Made by a program: the position numbers and the translations under genes. The notes beneath the pieces were generated by a model. It was not told the DNA's origin and searched no databases. It saw nothing but the letters and a program-made list of their open reading frames with translations. From the NCBI GenBank assembly GCA_045645805.1, contig JAZRJL010000076.1, positions 1 through 49,001 of the forward strand: DNA of 49,001 nt, read 5' to 3'. The DNA is from SIG440 sp045645805 (lineage in GTDB: Bacteria; Bacillota; Clostridia; Monoglobales; Monoglobaceae). This document shows positions 22,811 to 31,236 of the stretch, piece by piece. Numbering within the stretch: the first letter of the stretch is position 1; every line of letters starts with the position of its first letter.

Positions 22811-23644
22811 ATGCAATATTTAGAAGACTCAGCAATGACCAACCTTAAGCATATGACGCGTATTGCCTACAACAGCGTATTTACCGTCAGCACAGACGCA
22901 ACACTGCCACCGGGCCATCGTGAGCTTTTAAACACAGCCTGCATGTGTCTTTTACAAACAAACCGTATTGTTAATCTAGGCGAATTTCTTGCTCATGCAG
23001 ACGAAGCCTCCTTACAAAAACAATTTCAAAACTTTGAAATTAAAAGCCTTGTAGAAGAAATAACAAATACATTTTATAAAACCCTAATCGGATATGTCCC
23101 CATCGACATTAAAATCTCAATTGACCTCGGGGACACAACCTGCATTATGCTTGACAAGTCAAGATTTGAGCTTGCCTTTTTAAATCTGCTTTATTGCAGC
23201 TTGAAATGCCGCGACACACTCAAGCCCGCTCCTGTCAAGCTTAATATTTCTGTTACAGAAACCCGCAGCTGCGTCGTATTTCATATAAAAGATAACAGCA
23301 AGCTACCGAAGCCTACAAAACAATCATCCGCCTTTTCTTTTTCACGGCCTAACTACTCCATTTTTAATGGCTGGTCGCTTTCATCTCTGCTTTCAATGTC
23401 ACTTCAGGCAGCACAAATCTTCACCGAGCAAATGGATGGCAATATCGTTCATACAACTCTTAAAACAGGAAACAGATACGACATATATCTCCCCAAACAC
23501 CGTGAAGGAATGGTCCGTATGCAGTCAATAACAAAATACACACCAAATGAAAGCTATTTCAAAGAAATCTTTTCCGACTTCATGTTAAAAGAAAATCTCG
23601 AAAAGGTTGTTGATGCATTTGGCTCTTTCGATGGTGTAAAGTAA
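22811..23644 (+). CDS. Degenerate histidine-kinase-like protein upstream of cca
   Basis: A 277-residue soluble protein. Residues about 35-60 look like a dimerisation helix, and 75-235 follow the layout of a HATPase domain: FEIKSLVEEITNTFY, LDKSRFELAFLNLLYCSLKC (N box), VVFHIKDNSKLPKP (G1 box), QAAQIFTEQMDGNI and NRYDIYLPK. Several residues needed for ATP are changed: the second N-box Asn is Cys, and the glycines of the G1 and G2 boxes are missing. No phospho-acceptor His motif is clear. It is therefore likely a pseudokinase or binding scaffold. Its stop overlaps the cca start as TAATG, so the two are translationally coupled. Confidence 0.6.
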   Translation: MQYLEDSAMTNLKHMTRIAYNSVFTVSTDATLPPGHRELLNTACMCLLQTNRIVNLGEFLAHADEASLQKQFQNFEIKSLVEEITNTFYKTLIGYVPIDIKISIDLGDTTCIMLDKSRFELAFLNLLYCSLKCRDTLKPAPVKLNISVTETRSCVVFHIKDNSKLPKPTKQSSAFSFSRPNYSIFNGWSLSSLLSMSLQAAQIFTEQMDGNIVHTTLKTGNRYDIYLPKHREGMVRMQSITKYTPNESYFKEIFSDFMLKENLEKVVDAFGSFDGVK

Positions 23645-24861
23645 TGATTATCCCTGGTTTTGTACTTAATATGATAAATCAAATAGAAAATGCCGGTTAT
23701 GAAGCTTATGTTGTCGGCGGATGCGTGCGTGATAATTTACTTGGTAAACCCCCAAACGACTGGGATATAACCACATCGGCCCTTCCTGGTGAATTAATGC
23801 AGATTTTTAACCATGTACCAATAATTCCTACAGGGATCAAACACGGAACTGTAACAGTTCTTACAGAAAAAACGCCGGTAGAAATAACCACATATCGTAT
23901 TGATGGCGAATATGCCGACAATCGCCACCCCGCAGCTGTTGTTTTTTCACAAAGTATAACAGACGACCTAAGTCGCCGCGATTTTACGGTAAATGCTATG
24001 GCATTCAATCCTGCATCAGGCTTGGTAGACCCCTTTGACGGCATATCCGATTTAAAGCAAAAGCTTATTAAATGCGTTGGCAACCCTAAAAAACGCTTTC
24101 AGGAAGATGCTCTGCGTATTATGCGTGCGTTGAGATTTTCTGCTGTCCTTGATTTCAAAACAGAGGTTGCAACCAAAAGGGCAATTTTTACTTGCACTCC
24201 TTTACTGAAAAACATTGCTGCTGAACGTATTTCAGCAGAGCTTGCCCGGATTATTACCTGCAAAGACCCAACACCCGTTCTGGATGAATTTATGACGGTT
24301 TTTGCATGCATTCTCGGGTTTGACATCACAAAAAAAGTCGCTGTATGGAAAAGAAACATAAGCCTTATTCCCCATTGTCCTGCAAACCTGCCTGTTCGTT
24401 TAACCATTCTTTTTGATGAGCTTTATGATGATTTTATTGCAATGACCTCTGCTCTTAAAAACCTGAAACTTGACAAAAAAACCCAAAACACAGTCAAGTT
24501 TTTATCAAACGAACTTCACGCACAACTTCCCGATAAGGAAATTATGCTTAAAAAGCTTCTTGTCAGAGTCTCACCTGATATATTGATACTCACAGCGCAA
24601 GCACAGCTTGCAAGATTTCCTGAAAAATCATTACAACTTCAAAAGATTCTCCAGGCAATTGAAAAAATTCTCAGCGAAAACCAATGTGTTTCGCTGAAAC
24701 AGCTTGCCGTAAACGGCAACGACCTACAAAAACATTTAGGAATACACGGCAAGAATACCGGCACCACCTTAAATTTTTTGCTTAATGCGGTTATTGAAGA
24801 AAAATGCCAAAACTCCTTTGATGAACTTATCAACTATGCAAAAAATAAATGTGCCTACTAA
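23644..24861 (+). CDS. cca: CCA-adding tRNA nucleotidyltransferase
   Basis: A 405-residue class II nucleotidyltransferase. The head has GGCVRDNLLGKPPNDWDITT with the metal-binding DxD, then DDLSRRDFTVNAMAFNP, and RFQEDALRIMRALRFSA that templates C versus A addition. The remaining 200 residues are the helical body and tail. The enzyme builds or repairs the 3' CCA of tRNAs; interestingly a tRNA with an encoded CCA lies directly downstream on the other strand. Possibly a poly(A)-polymerase-like paralog, but motifs favour Cca. Confidence 0.9.
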   Translation: MIIPGFVLNMINQIENAGYEAYVVGGCVRDNLLGKPPNDWDITTSALPGELMQIFNHVPIIPTGIKHGTVTVLTEKTPVEITTYRIDGEYADNRHPAAVVFSQSITDDLSRRDFTVNAMAFNPASGLVDPFDGISDLKQKLIKCVGNPKKRFQEDALRIMRALRFSAVLDFKTEVATKRAIFTCTPLLKNIAAERISAELARIITCKDPTPVLDEFMTVFACILGFDITKKVAVWKRNISLIPHCPANLPVRLTILFDELYDDFIAMTSALKNLKLDKKTQNTVKFLSNELHAQLPDKEIMLKKLLVRVSPDILILTAQAQLARFPEKSLQLQKILQAIEKILSENQCVSLKQLAVNGNDLQKHLGIHGKNTGTTLNFLLNAVIEEKCQNSFDELINYAKNKCAY

Positions 24862-24874
24862 TCCACAAAAAAGA

Positions 24875-24907
24875 AAAACCCCAAAAGCCTTATGCTTCTG
24901 GGGTTTT
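24875..24907. terminator. Bidirectional terminator between cca and tRNA-Lys
   Basis: AAAACCCCAAAAGC pairs with GCTTCTGGGGTTTT (one mismatch) around CTTAT. It is placed to stop cca on the plus strand and the tRNA on the minus strand. Confidence 0.85.
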
Positions 24908-24908
24908 G

Positions 24909-24984
24909 TGGTACACCATCACGGACTCGAACCGTGGACACCCTGATTAAGAGTCAGGTGCTCTACCAACTGAGCTAATGGTGC
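24909..24984 (-). tRNA. tRNA-Lys (CUU anticodon)
   Basis: On the minus strand a full cloverleaf is seen: acceptor GCACCAT/ATGGTGT, D arm TAGCTCAGTTGGTAGAGCA, anticodon arm CCTGA-CTCTTAA-TCAGG with CTT at the anticodon position, and T arm with GGTTCGAGTCC. The 3' CCA is encoded. Total length is 76 bases. Confidence 0.95.
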
Positions 24985-25059
24985 GTTTCTCACAACGTTT
25001 AATAGTATACACATTTATGTTGAATTTGTCAATACTTTTTTGAAAATTTTTTAAAAAAA

Positions 25060-25087
25060 TTTGGGCAGCAAAAAATTGCTGCCCAAA
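25060..25087 (-). terminator. Terminator of the nucleotidyltransferase gene
   Basis: TTTGGGCAGCAA and its complement form a 12-bp stem, followed by seven T on the minus strand, 16 bases after the stop. Confidence 0.9.
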
Positions 25088-25103
25088 AACACAAATTTAC
25101 TTT

Positions 25104-25952
25104 CTAAATTCCGTCATAACAACCTTGTTCAAACTTCTTTTTCATCGCCTCAACTACAAGGTCTTTATCTTCTTTATATGTAACGCCGTACCATTTTTCG
25201 TTTGTTTCAAGAACCTTAACCTGTGCATTGTCTGTCTTTATCATATTGTCAATTACAAAGGGAATAAAAAATTCATCCTTTAACGGATTTTGCATATTGT
25301 TTAAAAACTTAATGAAATCCTTTTCAAGATAATCAAATACATCAGGCAAAAGCCCCCACATATTCATTGACACAGTGGAATCAAGGGGTATACCTGAATT
25401 CTTGTCAATGGATGTATGTTCGCAAATTCCTTTTAAAATGCCATTATCGGTTTCACAAACACCGCGTGCCACCGTTCCGTTTTCGGTCAAAGTATTGCCA
25501 AGCTTAAAACCTACCATACACATACCATCACTATTTTCAAGATAGCCATTTATAATCTTAAAGGACTCCTGTCCGTAATAATCATCAGCATTTATAATGG
25601 CAAAGGGAGTATTTACTACCTTTCGCGTGCAGTAAATCGCATGACCTGTACCCCAGGGCTTTGTTCTGTCAGCAGGAGCACAAAAACCTTCGGGAAGCTC
25701 ATCCATATCCTGAAAAACATATTCGCAATCCACAATTTTTTCAATACGTTGCTTTGTAATATTTTTAAAATCCTCTTCAATATCTCTGCGAATTACAAAA
25801 ACAACCTTATTAAACCCTGCCTTTACAGCATCAAAAACCGAAAAATCCAGAATAACTTCACCATTTGGTCCGATGGGCTCAATCTGTTTAAGTCCACCAA
25901 AGCGGCTGCCCATTCCCGCCGCCATAACCACCAACGTTGTATCCTTGCTCAT
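25104..25952 (-). CDS. NTP-transferase family sugar nucleotidyltransferase
   Basis: A 282-residue protein of the GalU/RmlA-like fold. The nucleotide-binding signature is VVMAAGMGSRFGGLKQIEPI near the N-terminus, the sugar/NTP pocket includes RTKPWGTGHAI, and the metal-binding acidic site is IINADDYYG. It probably activates a sugar phosphate as a nucleotide sugar for a wall or capsule polymer, but no partner genes lie nearby and the substrate cannot be named. AT-rich sequence with a TATAAT lies about 30 bases upstream. It is a single-gene unit. Confidence 0.8.
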   Translation of the reverse strand: MSKDTTLVVMAAGMGSRFGGLKQIEPIGPNGEVILDFSVFDAVKAGFNKVVFVIRRDIEEDFKNITKQRIEKIVDCEYVFQDMDELPEGFCAPADRTKPWGTGHAIYCTRKVVNTPFAIINADDYYGQESFKIINGYLENSDGMCMVGFKLGNTLTENGTVARGVCETDNGILKGICEHTSIDKNSGIPLDSTVSMNMWGLLPDVFDYLEKDFIKFLNNMQNPLKDEFFIPFVIDNMIKTDNAQVKVLETNEKWYGVTYKEDKDLVVEAMKKKFEQGCYDGI

Positions 25953-26137
25953 TTTTCTTCCTCCAAATTAAAGCTTTTTTATAATTATACAATTAAATAC
26001 CAAAAATGTATTTACACAAAAGTACTTTTTTGTTGCACAATAGTTGGTATCAGCATTAATTTTGCATTTAAAGCTACCATAAAAACCGTTATTTTTGACC
26101 TATTTGCCTAATTTTTTTAATTTTTTATAAAAAATGC

Positions 26138-26166
26138 TTGCAAAAGCAAAAGTATTCTGTTATAAT
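26138..26166 (+). promoter_or_regulatory. Promoter of rpmB
   Basis: TTGCAA (26138-26143) and TATAAT (26161-26166) with a 17-base spacer; TTAGGAGGTG precedes the start. Confidence 0.85.
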
Positions 26167-26222
26167 AGTTTGAGTTGAATTAAATTGATATATTTTGCTT
26201 AAAATTAGGAGGTGTATATATA

Positions 26223-26411
26223 ATGGCAAAGTGCGAAGTTTGCGGAAAGGAACTTAAGTTTGGAATTAAAGTTTCTCACTCACACCGTCGTTCTAACAGA
26301 ACATGGAAGCCCAATATCAGAAGAGTTAAGGCAGTTGTTGACGGAACTCCCAAGAGAGTTTATGTTTGCTCAAGATGCTTAAGATCAGGAAAAGTACAGA
26401 GAGCTGTTTAA
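26223..26411 (+). CDS. rpmB: 50S ribosomal protein L28
   Basis: A 62-residue L28 with MAKCEVCGKELKFGIKVSHS, HRRSNRTWKPNIRRVK and VYVCSRCLRSGKV. The two CxxC pairs show the zinc-binding form of L28. It is monocistronic with its own promoter and terminator. In Bacillus subtilis rpmB is a neighbour of spoVM, as it is here. Confidence 0.97.
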   Translation: MAKCEVCGKELKFGIKVSHSHRRSNRTWKPNIRRVKAVVDGTPKRVYVCSRCLRSGKVQRAV

Positions 26412-26438
26412 TAAACCTCATTAATCACAAACGTATTT

Positions 26439-26478
26439 AAAAGCCATATGTGCAAGATTTTGCACATATGGCTTTTTT
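26439..26478. terminator. Bidirectional terminator between rpmB and spoVM
   Basis: AAAAGCCATATGTGCAA pairs with TTGCACATATGGCTTTT, a 17-bp perfect stem around a 4-base loop, with T-rich flanks on both strands. It separates the convergent rpmB and spoVM units. Confidence 0.92.
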
Positions 26479-26493
26479 ACCTTTATGTACCAT

Positions 26494-26577
26494 TTAACTC
26501 TTATCCTCTTTTATTTTGAAGATACTTTTCAATATCCCTCTTAAAAATCTCGGAGCCTTTACAACAACAACCTTCAC
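26494..26577 (-). CDS. spoVM: Stage V sporulation protein M (27 residues)
   Basis: A GTG start with AGGAGGG 7 bases upstream opens a 27-codon frame whose core, KAPRFLRGILKSIF, matches the SpoVM pattern (Bacillus subtilis SpoVM has KLPKFLGGIVRAML at the same place and 26 residues). SpoVM is an amphipathic helix that recognises the convex forespore membrane and anchors the SpoIVA coat base layer. The Lys/Pro/Phe/Leu/Gly-Ile spacing is kept. Adjacency to rpmB repeats the Bacillus order. The gene is too short for ordinary ORF calling. It marks the organism as an endospore former. Confidence 0.85.
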   Translation of the reverse strand: MKVVVVKAPRFLRGILKSIFKIKEDKS

Positions 26578-26592
26578 GAAAAATCCCTCCTC

Positions 26593-26766
26593 TTATTTTT
26601 TTAAGGTTATACAAACTCCTGCCCCGACAAGGCACAATCCCAGCAAGGTGATAAGAACATATCTCGGTATGGAATATGCCAGAAAAAGTCCCGCTCCCAT
26701 TGCTATAAAAAAGTATCCTGCTGCACAGTTTGAACGTCGGCAGCAGTGTTTTCGCTTTTTAAACAT
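26593..26766 (-). CDS. 57-residue small membrane protein upstream of spoVM
   Basis: The ATG at 26766 follows GGCGGGTG and opens a 57-codon frame. It has a very basic, cysteine-containing N-terminus (MFKKRKHCCRRSNCAAG) and two hydrophobic helices, YFFIAMGAGLFLAYSI and YVLITLLGLCLVGAGVCITL, ending KK. Its stop is 15 bases before the spoVM start, so the two form one small operon. I do not recognise a named family. A sporulation membrane role is inferred only from this linkage. Confidence 0.6.
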   Translation of the reverse strand: MFKKRKHCCRRSNCAAGYFFIAMGAGLFLAYSIPRYVLITLLGLCLVGAGVCITLKK

Positions 26767-27002
26767 TCAAATCACCCGCCTTTTAATTTCATTATATTCT
26801 AACCTCTAATTTTGGTTACCGCATTAAATTGCTCTCAAAAAAATGAACTTTGCTTCTAATACAATCTGCTTATTCTTCTAATTTTAATTGAACAAATTCA
26901 CCGTTGACAAAGCCTGATTTTGACTATACCCATCTTACCCAAAGTATAACGCATTATATATTTTTTCATTTTAAATTTTAATATTTTAGTAATGCCGAAC
27001 TA

Positions 27003-27031
27003 TTGTTTTTTAGATTCTGTTGTGGTACAAT
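27003..27031 (+). promoter_or_regulatory. Promoter of the SbcD-like operon
   Basis: TTGTTT (27003-27008) and TACAAT (27026-27031) with a 17-base spacer; AAAGGA lies 7 bases before the ATG at 27081. The rest of the 314-base gap 26767-27080 is AT-rich with no gene or strong hairpin seen. Confidence 0.6.
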
Positions 27032-27080
27032 AATTGTATATAAATTTTAAAGAAAAGATATTTAACGAAAGGAAACCTTT

Positions 27081-28208
27081 ATGAACAGCATAAAATTTCT
27101 TCATACCGCAGATTTACACCTTGGCTCATACCGCACAGGTGTAAAATCAGGCAAAAGCGAAATTGAAAATACTTTTTTGCGGATAATTGACCTCTGCAAA
27201 ACCGAAAAGGTTGACTTTCTATTAATTGCGGGTGACCTTTTTGACACACCCTTTGTTGCCGCTGAGGACGCATCACGTATTATCTCCGCCATCAAGCAGA
27301 TACCCGACACGATTGTTGCGATTTCTCCAGGCAATCATGACTATGTATGTCCCGGCTCGGTATACCTGAAATACAAATTCCCCGACAACACCATTATTTT
27401 CAGTTCTTTTTTGGAATACGCCGACTTCCCCGAAAAAGGTGTCCGACTGTGGGGTGCAGGCTTTACCGACCGATTTGAAAATTTTGCATTACTTAAAAAA
27501 CCTGATGACCTTAACCCCCAGCTGATAAACCTGTGCGTTTTACACGGCGAAACAGTTACCGACGGTTCATCAAGTCAGTACAATCCCATTACGCCTTCAG
27601 CAATTGAAGACTGTGGTTTTGATTATATTGCACTTGGTCATATACATAAACGTTCGGGTATTCAAAAGATGGGCAAAACCCGTTTTGCTTACAGCGGTTG
27701 CCCCGACGGAATGGGCTTTGACGAATCCGGAGAGCAAGGTGCCTACCTTGGCACTGTTTCACAGGATATGTGTGATATTGAATATATCCCCACATCATCA
27801 CGTCAATATATTATCGAAAGCGTAGACATAAGCAGCTGTTCAGATTCCGTTGATGCAGCAGGCATTGTCAAAGAATATATCTGCAACAAATTTGGTGATA
27901 ATTTTAATAATAATCTTTACAGAATAAGTCTTACAGGCAACATTTCCCCCGACACTTCTGTTTCAGCAATACAAGTACAAACATTGCTTTTAAACAATCT
28001 TGATTATATTGAAGTGCTGGATAAAACCGACAGCGATATATCGCAACTGGAAACCCTTAAAAACGAATCCTCCCTGAGAGGAATTTTTGTACAGAAAATG
28101 CTTGATAAAATAAATTCAGTACCCAATGAAGAAATCCAAGTCTATAAAAACGCCTTAAGAATCGGTCTTCGGGCATTTGGAAAGAGAGTGAAGCTTGATG
28201 ATAATTAA
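27081..28208 (+). CDS. SbcD/YhaO-like DNA repair exonuclease (metallophosphoesterase)
   Basis: A 375-residue calcineurin-like nuclease. Metal ligands are in TADLHLGS (D11, H13), LIAGDLFDTP, ISPGNHDYV, VLHGET and ALGHIHKR, in the expected Mre11/SbcD order. The remaining 150 residues form the capping and ATPase-binding region. Such enzymes trim DNA ends and hairpins together with an SMC-like ATPase; that partner is encoded next with an 11-base overlap, so the two are one complex. Length and partner size fit the YhaO-YhaN type better than classic SbcCD. Confidence 0.88.
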   Translation: MNSIKFLHTADLHLGSYRTGVKSGKSEIENTFLRIIDLCKTEKVDFLLIAGDLFDTPFVAAEDASRIISAIKQIPDTIVAISPGNHDYVCPGSVYLKYKFPDNTIIFSSFLEYADFPEKGVRLWGAGFTDRFENFALLKKPDDLNPQLINLCVLHGETVTDGSSSQYNPITPSAIEDCGFDYIALGHIHKRSGIQKMGKTRFAYSGCPDGMGFDESGEQGAYLGTVSQDMCDIEYIPTSSRQYIIESVDISSCSDSVDAAGIVKEYICNKFGDNFNNNLYRISLTGNISPDTSVSAIQVQTLLLNNLDYIEVLDKTDSDISQLETLKNESSLRGIFVQKMLDKINSVPNEEIQVYKNALRIGLRAFGKRVKLDDN

Positions 28209-30573
28209 ACGAATAGAAATTGACGGTTTTGGCAAATTTTCAAAAAGGACCTTTGATTTCGGCTCAGGCTTTAACCTTATCAAAGGTGATAACGAGGACG
28301 GAAAAACCACCCTTATGTCCTTTGTCAAGCTGATGTTTTACAGCAGCAGCAGTAAAACCGAAAAGGCAACAGACCTTTTTAAATCATTGCGTAAAAAATA
28401 CCGTCCCTGGAACGGTGAAAAAATGGCAGGTGCAATTGAGTTTGAATCAGACGGTATGGAATATCGCCTCCAAAAAGAGTTCTTAAAATCTGAAGCCACC
28501 GACAAGACCACCATTTTGTGTAAAACTACCGGCGAAACCATATCTATTGAAAATAAGAACGATGCGGGAGAATACTTCTTGGGAATGACCCTTGATGAAT
28601 TTGAACGCAGTGTGTTTATTGGCAACTCAGGCGGTTTTTCGGCAGATAGCGCCGCTGACAGCCTTGCTATGCGAATTTCAAACCTGTCAGTTTCAGGCGA
28701 TGAAAACATCTCTCACGAGCAAATTTTAAAGCGTCTTTCCGATGCTTTAGAGGAACTTGTATCAAAAAGTCGCAAAAAGGGCCTGCTTGTAGAAGAAGAA
28801 ACACACCTGAACGAGCTTTTGCTCGAAAGACAAACCCTTGAACGTCTTGAAAACGACCAACGTGAGCTTCAGCTTGAAATTGCCGGACTTGAAAAGGAAA
28901 CGCATCAGCTTGAAGATACACTCAATGCCATTTCCGACAGTCAGCGTACAGACTCGGCACGAAAAGAGCTTAATGCATACTACACTCTTCACAACAAGCT
29001 TAATCTTTTAAGCACCGTCAAAAAACAACTGGCGGATTATGATGTTTCAGATTTGGCTTTGCGTGAATATATTGAAAAAGCTCAAAACCAAATGAGTGAA
29101 ATAGAAAAAAGCCTTTCACTTATTCAGGAAGCAACAGCCGCAAGTGCCGCAGCACAAGTAACAGACGATGAATATGCCCGCCTTTCGGCTTTGGACAAAA
29201 AGCTTAATGATATAAAAAACGACCTTGAGCTTTTGCAAGGCAGAATAAAAAAGCTCGACGAAGAGCTAACCCAAAAAACAAAAAAGGCTGTAAAATCCGC
29301 ACGGCTGCTACCCCTTTTACTCTTTACAGCATTTGCAGCAATTGGCGGTATAATGTCTGTGACAGTAAAGCTTTTTTGGATAATTCCGTTTATTCTTGGT
29401 TTTTTGTGCCTTGCAACACTTTTACCTACCGCAAAAAAACGGGCAGAATCAACCGTTTCGATTCAGCTTGCAAAACGTGATTTAGAAGCTGCACTTCGTG
29501 AACTTTCGGGATTTACCGAGGATATGCTTGACACATCTGTTGAAAGTCTTGAAACTGATTTTAGCTCCCGCTTGGAAAAAACCACCACTGAGCTTTACAC
29601 CGGTCTGGCAGCTTATGGCTGCAACAATATCGAGATGCTTAAAACCCATTCCGCCTTGGCTCAGGCAGAGGACATAAAGACAGCAAGTGAAAAACTAAAT
29701 ATTCAAAAAGAACAGTTCATCGCATTGGCAAATACAATAAAGCCATGTCCCACATATTCGTCTGCAAAAATTCTTTATGTAGAGCTGTCGGAAAGTTTGA
29801 ATTCCTTTGAAGCCCTTACCGCCGAAATTGATTCCATCTGTACAGCAACCGGTATCGAGGACAAATCAGCAGAACACGTTGACAAGCAAATAAAGGCATT
29901 GGGCGAGCTTATCCAAAACGCTCCTGCTTCGCAAAACACCGACAAGACAACCGTTGATGAGCTTCGCAAAACGCTGAAAGAAAAAAGAGCCCATCTTAGT
30001 GAATGTCAAAGCCGTATAACCGTTCCCAAACGCAGCAAAGGCGAGGTTGATGAGATTGTTTCAAAAGCACGAAACCAAATCAACGAGTTTCAAAACCGTT
30101 ACAATTCACTTAGAATTGCCCTTGACACCATGAACGAGGCAATTCTTGATGCCAACAAGGGTCTTGGCTCAACACTCAGTCAAAAGGTTGGTGAATATTT
30201 AAGACAACTCACCAACAACAAATACAAGGACGTTATTGTCCCCCGTGATTTAAGTCTTGAAGCCCGAACCGATGATGCATCAGTTTATCACGAATGGAAA
30301 TACTTAAGTTCTGCCGCAATTGACAGAGTATATCTTGCACTCAGGCTTGCAGTTACCGACATTCTCGCCAAAGACAAAGAACCTCTTGCTCTCTTTTTGG
30401 ATGATATACTTGCTCAATATGACGATAACAGCATAGACCTTGCCCTTGAATTTTTGAATGACTATCTCAAAACCTCGGGTTCTGTGTCACAGACTATGTT
30501 TTTTACCTGTCATAACCATATTGCCGACCGTGCAAAAAACATTTTTAATAACATAAACGAAATCTCACTTTAA
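28198..30573 (+). CDS. YhaN-like SMC/Rad50-type ATPase, partner of the SbcD-like nuclease
   Basis: A 791-residue protein starting at the ATG at 28198 (a TTG one codon earlier is less likely). Head part 1 has IKRIEIDGFGKFSKRTFDFG and Walker A KGDNEDGKTTLMS. A long coiled coil follows, interrupted near residues 365-405 by a hydrophobic hairpin (LLPLLLFTAFAAIGGIMSV, IIPFILGFLCLATLLP) that predicts two membrane segments, as in YhaN proteins. Head part 2 has YLSSAAIDRVYLALRLAV in the signature position and Walker B LALFLDDILAQYDD, with a final His switch in FFTCHNH. No zinc hook CxxC is seen. Confidence 0.85.
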   Translation: MIIKRIEIDGFGKFSKRTFDFGSGFNLIKGDNEDGKTTLMSFVKLMFYSSSSKTEKATDLFKSLRKKYRPWNGEKMAGAIEFESDGMEYRLQKEFLKSEATDKTTILCKTTGETISIENKNDAGEYFLGMTLDEFERSVFIGNSGGFSADSAADSLAMRISNLSVSGDENISHEQILKRLSDALEELVSKSRKKGLLVEEETHLNELLLERQTLERLENDQRELQLEIAGLEKETHQLEDTLNAISDSQRTDSARKELNAYYTLHNKLNLLSTVKKQLADYDVSDLALREYIEKAQNQMSEIEKSLSLIQEATAASAAAQVTDDEYARLSALDKKLNDIKNDLELLQGRIKKLDEELTQKTKKAVKSARLLPLLLFTAFAAIGGIMSVTVKLFWIIPFILGFLCLATLLPTAKKRAESTVSIQLAKRDLEAALRELSGFTEDMLDTSVESLETDFSSRLEKTTTELYTGLAAYGCNNIEMLKTHSALAQAEDIKTASEKLNIQKEQFIALANTIKPCPTYSSAKILYVELSESLNSFEALTAEIDSICTATGIEDKSAEHVDKQIKALGELIQNAPASQNTDKTTVDELRKTLKEKRAHLSECQSRITVPKRSKGEVDEIVSKARNQINEFQNRYNSLRIALDTMNEAILDANKGLGSTLSQKVGEYLRQLTNNKYKDVIVPRDLSLEARTDDASVYHEWKYLSSAAIDRVYLALRLAVTDILAKDKEPLALFLDDILAQYDDNSIDLALEFLNDYLKTSGSVSQTMFFTCHNHIADRAKNIFNNINEISL

Positions 30574-30615
30574 TCCGTATCTTTGCATATAATAACAGAA
30601 AGAAGGACAAACAAA

Positions 30616-31227
30616 ATGGCAATGACCATAACTTACGAATTTGAAGGCTCACTTTATCTTAACCTTACAAACCGTTGCAGCAATGATTGTATTTTTTGTC
30701 TTCGTAATAACCACGACGATGTAAACGGCAAGGACAATCTGTGGCTTGACCGCGAGCCAACCCTTGACGAAATCAAGGCAAGCTTTAAAAGCCGGGATAT
30801 GTCAAATTATAAAAACGTTGTATTTTGTGGCTATGGCGAGCCTCTTATGCGATTTGAAACCTGTATAGAGACCGCAAAATGGCTAAAGGAGACCTATCCC
30901 CATATAAAAATCCGCATCAACACCAATGGTCAGGCAAATCTGATTGAAAAACGTGATGTTACTCCCCTTATGAAAGGTCTTGTAGACTCTGTTTCAATCA
31001 GCCTCAACGCCCCTACTGCAAAACAGTACGACGTGCTTTGCAAAAGCTGTTTTGGCGAAGCTGCTTTTTCGGGCCTTTTAGACTTTGCAAAAAAAGCAAC
31101 CGAATTTGTCCCCGATGTAATATTATCAGTTGTTGACAAGGATTTGACCCCTGAAGAAATCGAAGAATGTCGCCGTCTTGCCAAAACCTGCGGGGCAAAC
31201 TTCAGAATAAGAGAATATATAAATTAA
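30616..31227 (+). CDS. Radical SAM protein, TatD-linked type
   Basis: A 203-residue radical SAM protein from the ATG at 30616, chosen for the GAAGGA site before it. The iron-sulfur motif CSNDCIFC is C-x3-C-x2-C. The rest, VFCGYGEPLMRFETCIETAK, IRINTNGQANLIEKRDVTPL and DSVSISLNAPTAKQYDVLC, follows the small radical SAM family often found fused or linked to TatD nucleases. It is 42 bases after the YhaN-like gene, so may belong to the same operon. The reaction and substrate are unknown. Confidence 0.82.
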   Translation: MAMTITYEFEGSLYLNLTNRCSNDCIFCLRNNHDDVNGKDNLWLDREPTLDEIKASFKSRDMSNYKNVVFCGYGEPLMRFETCIETAKWLKETYPHIKIRINTNGQANLIEKRDVTPLMKGLVDSVSISLNAPTAKQYDVLCKSCFGEAAFSGLLDFAKKATEFVPDVILSVVDKDLTPEEIEECRRLAKTCGANFRIREYIN

Positions 31228-31236
31228 GGAGCAGCT

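Noticed and set aside
26516..26809. A 97-residue plus-strand ORF after rpmB
   Set aside because: It is the antisense shadow of spoVM and the 57-residue gene, which have good start sites and recognisable features.
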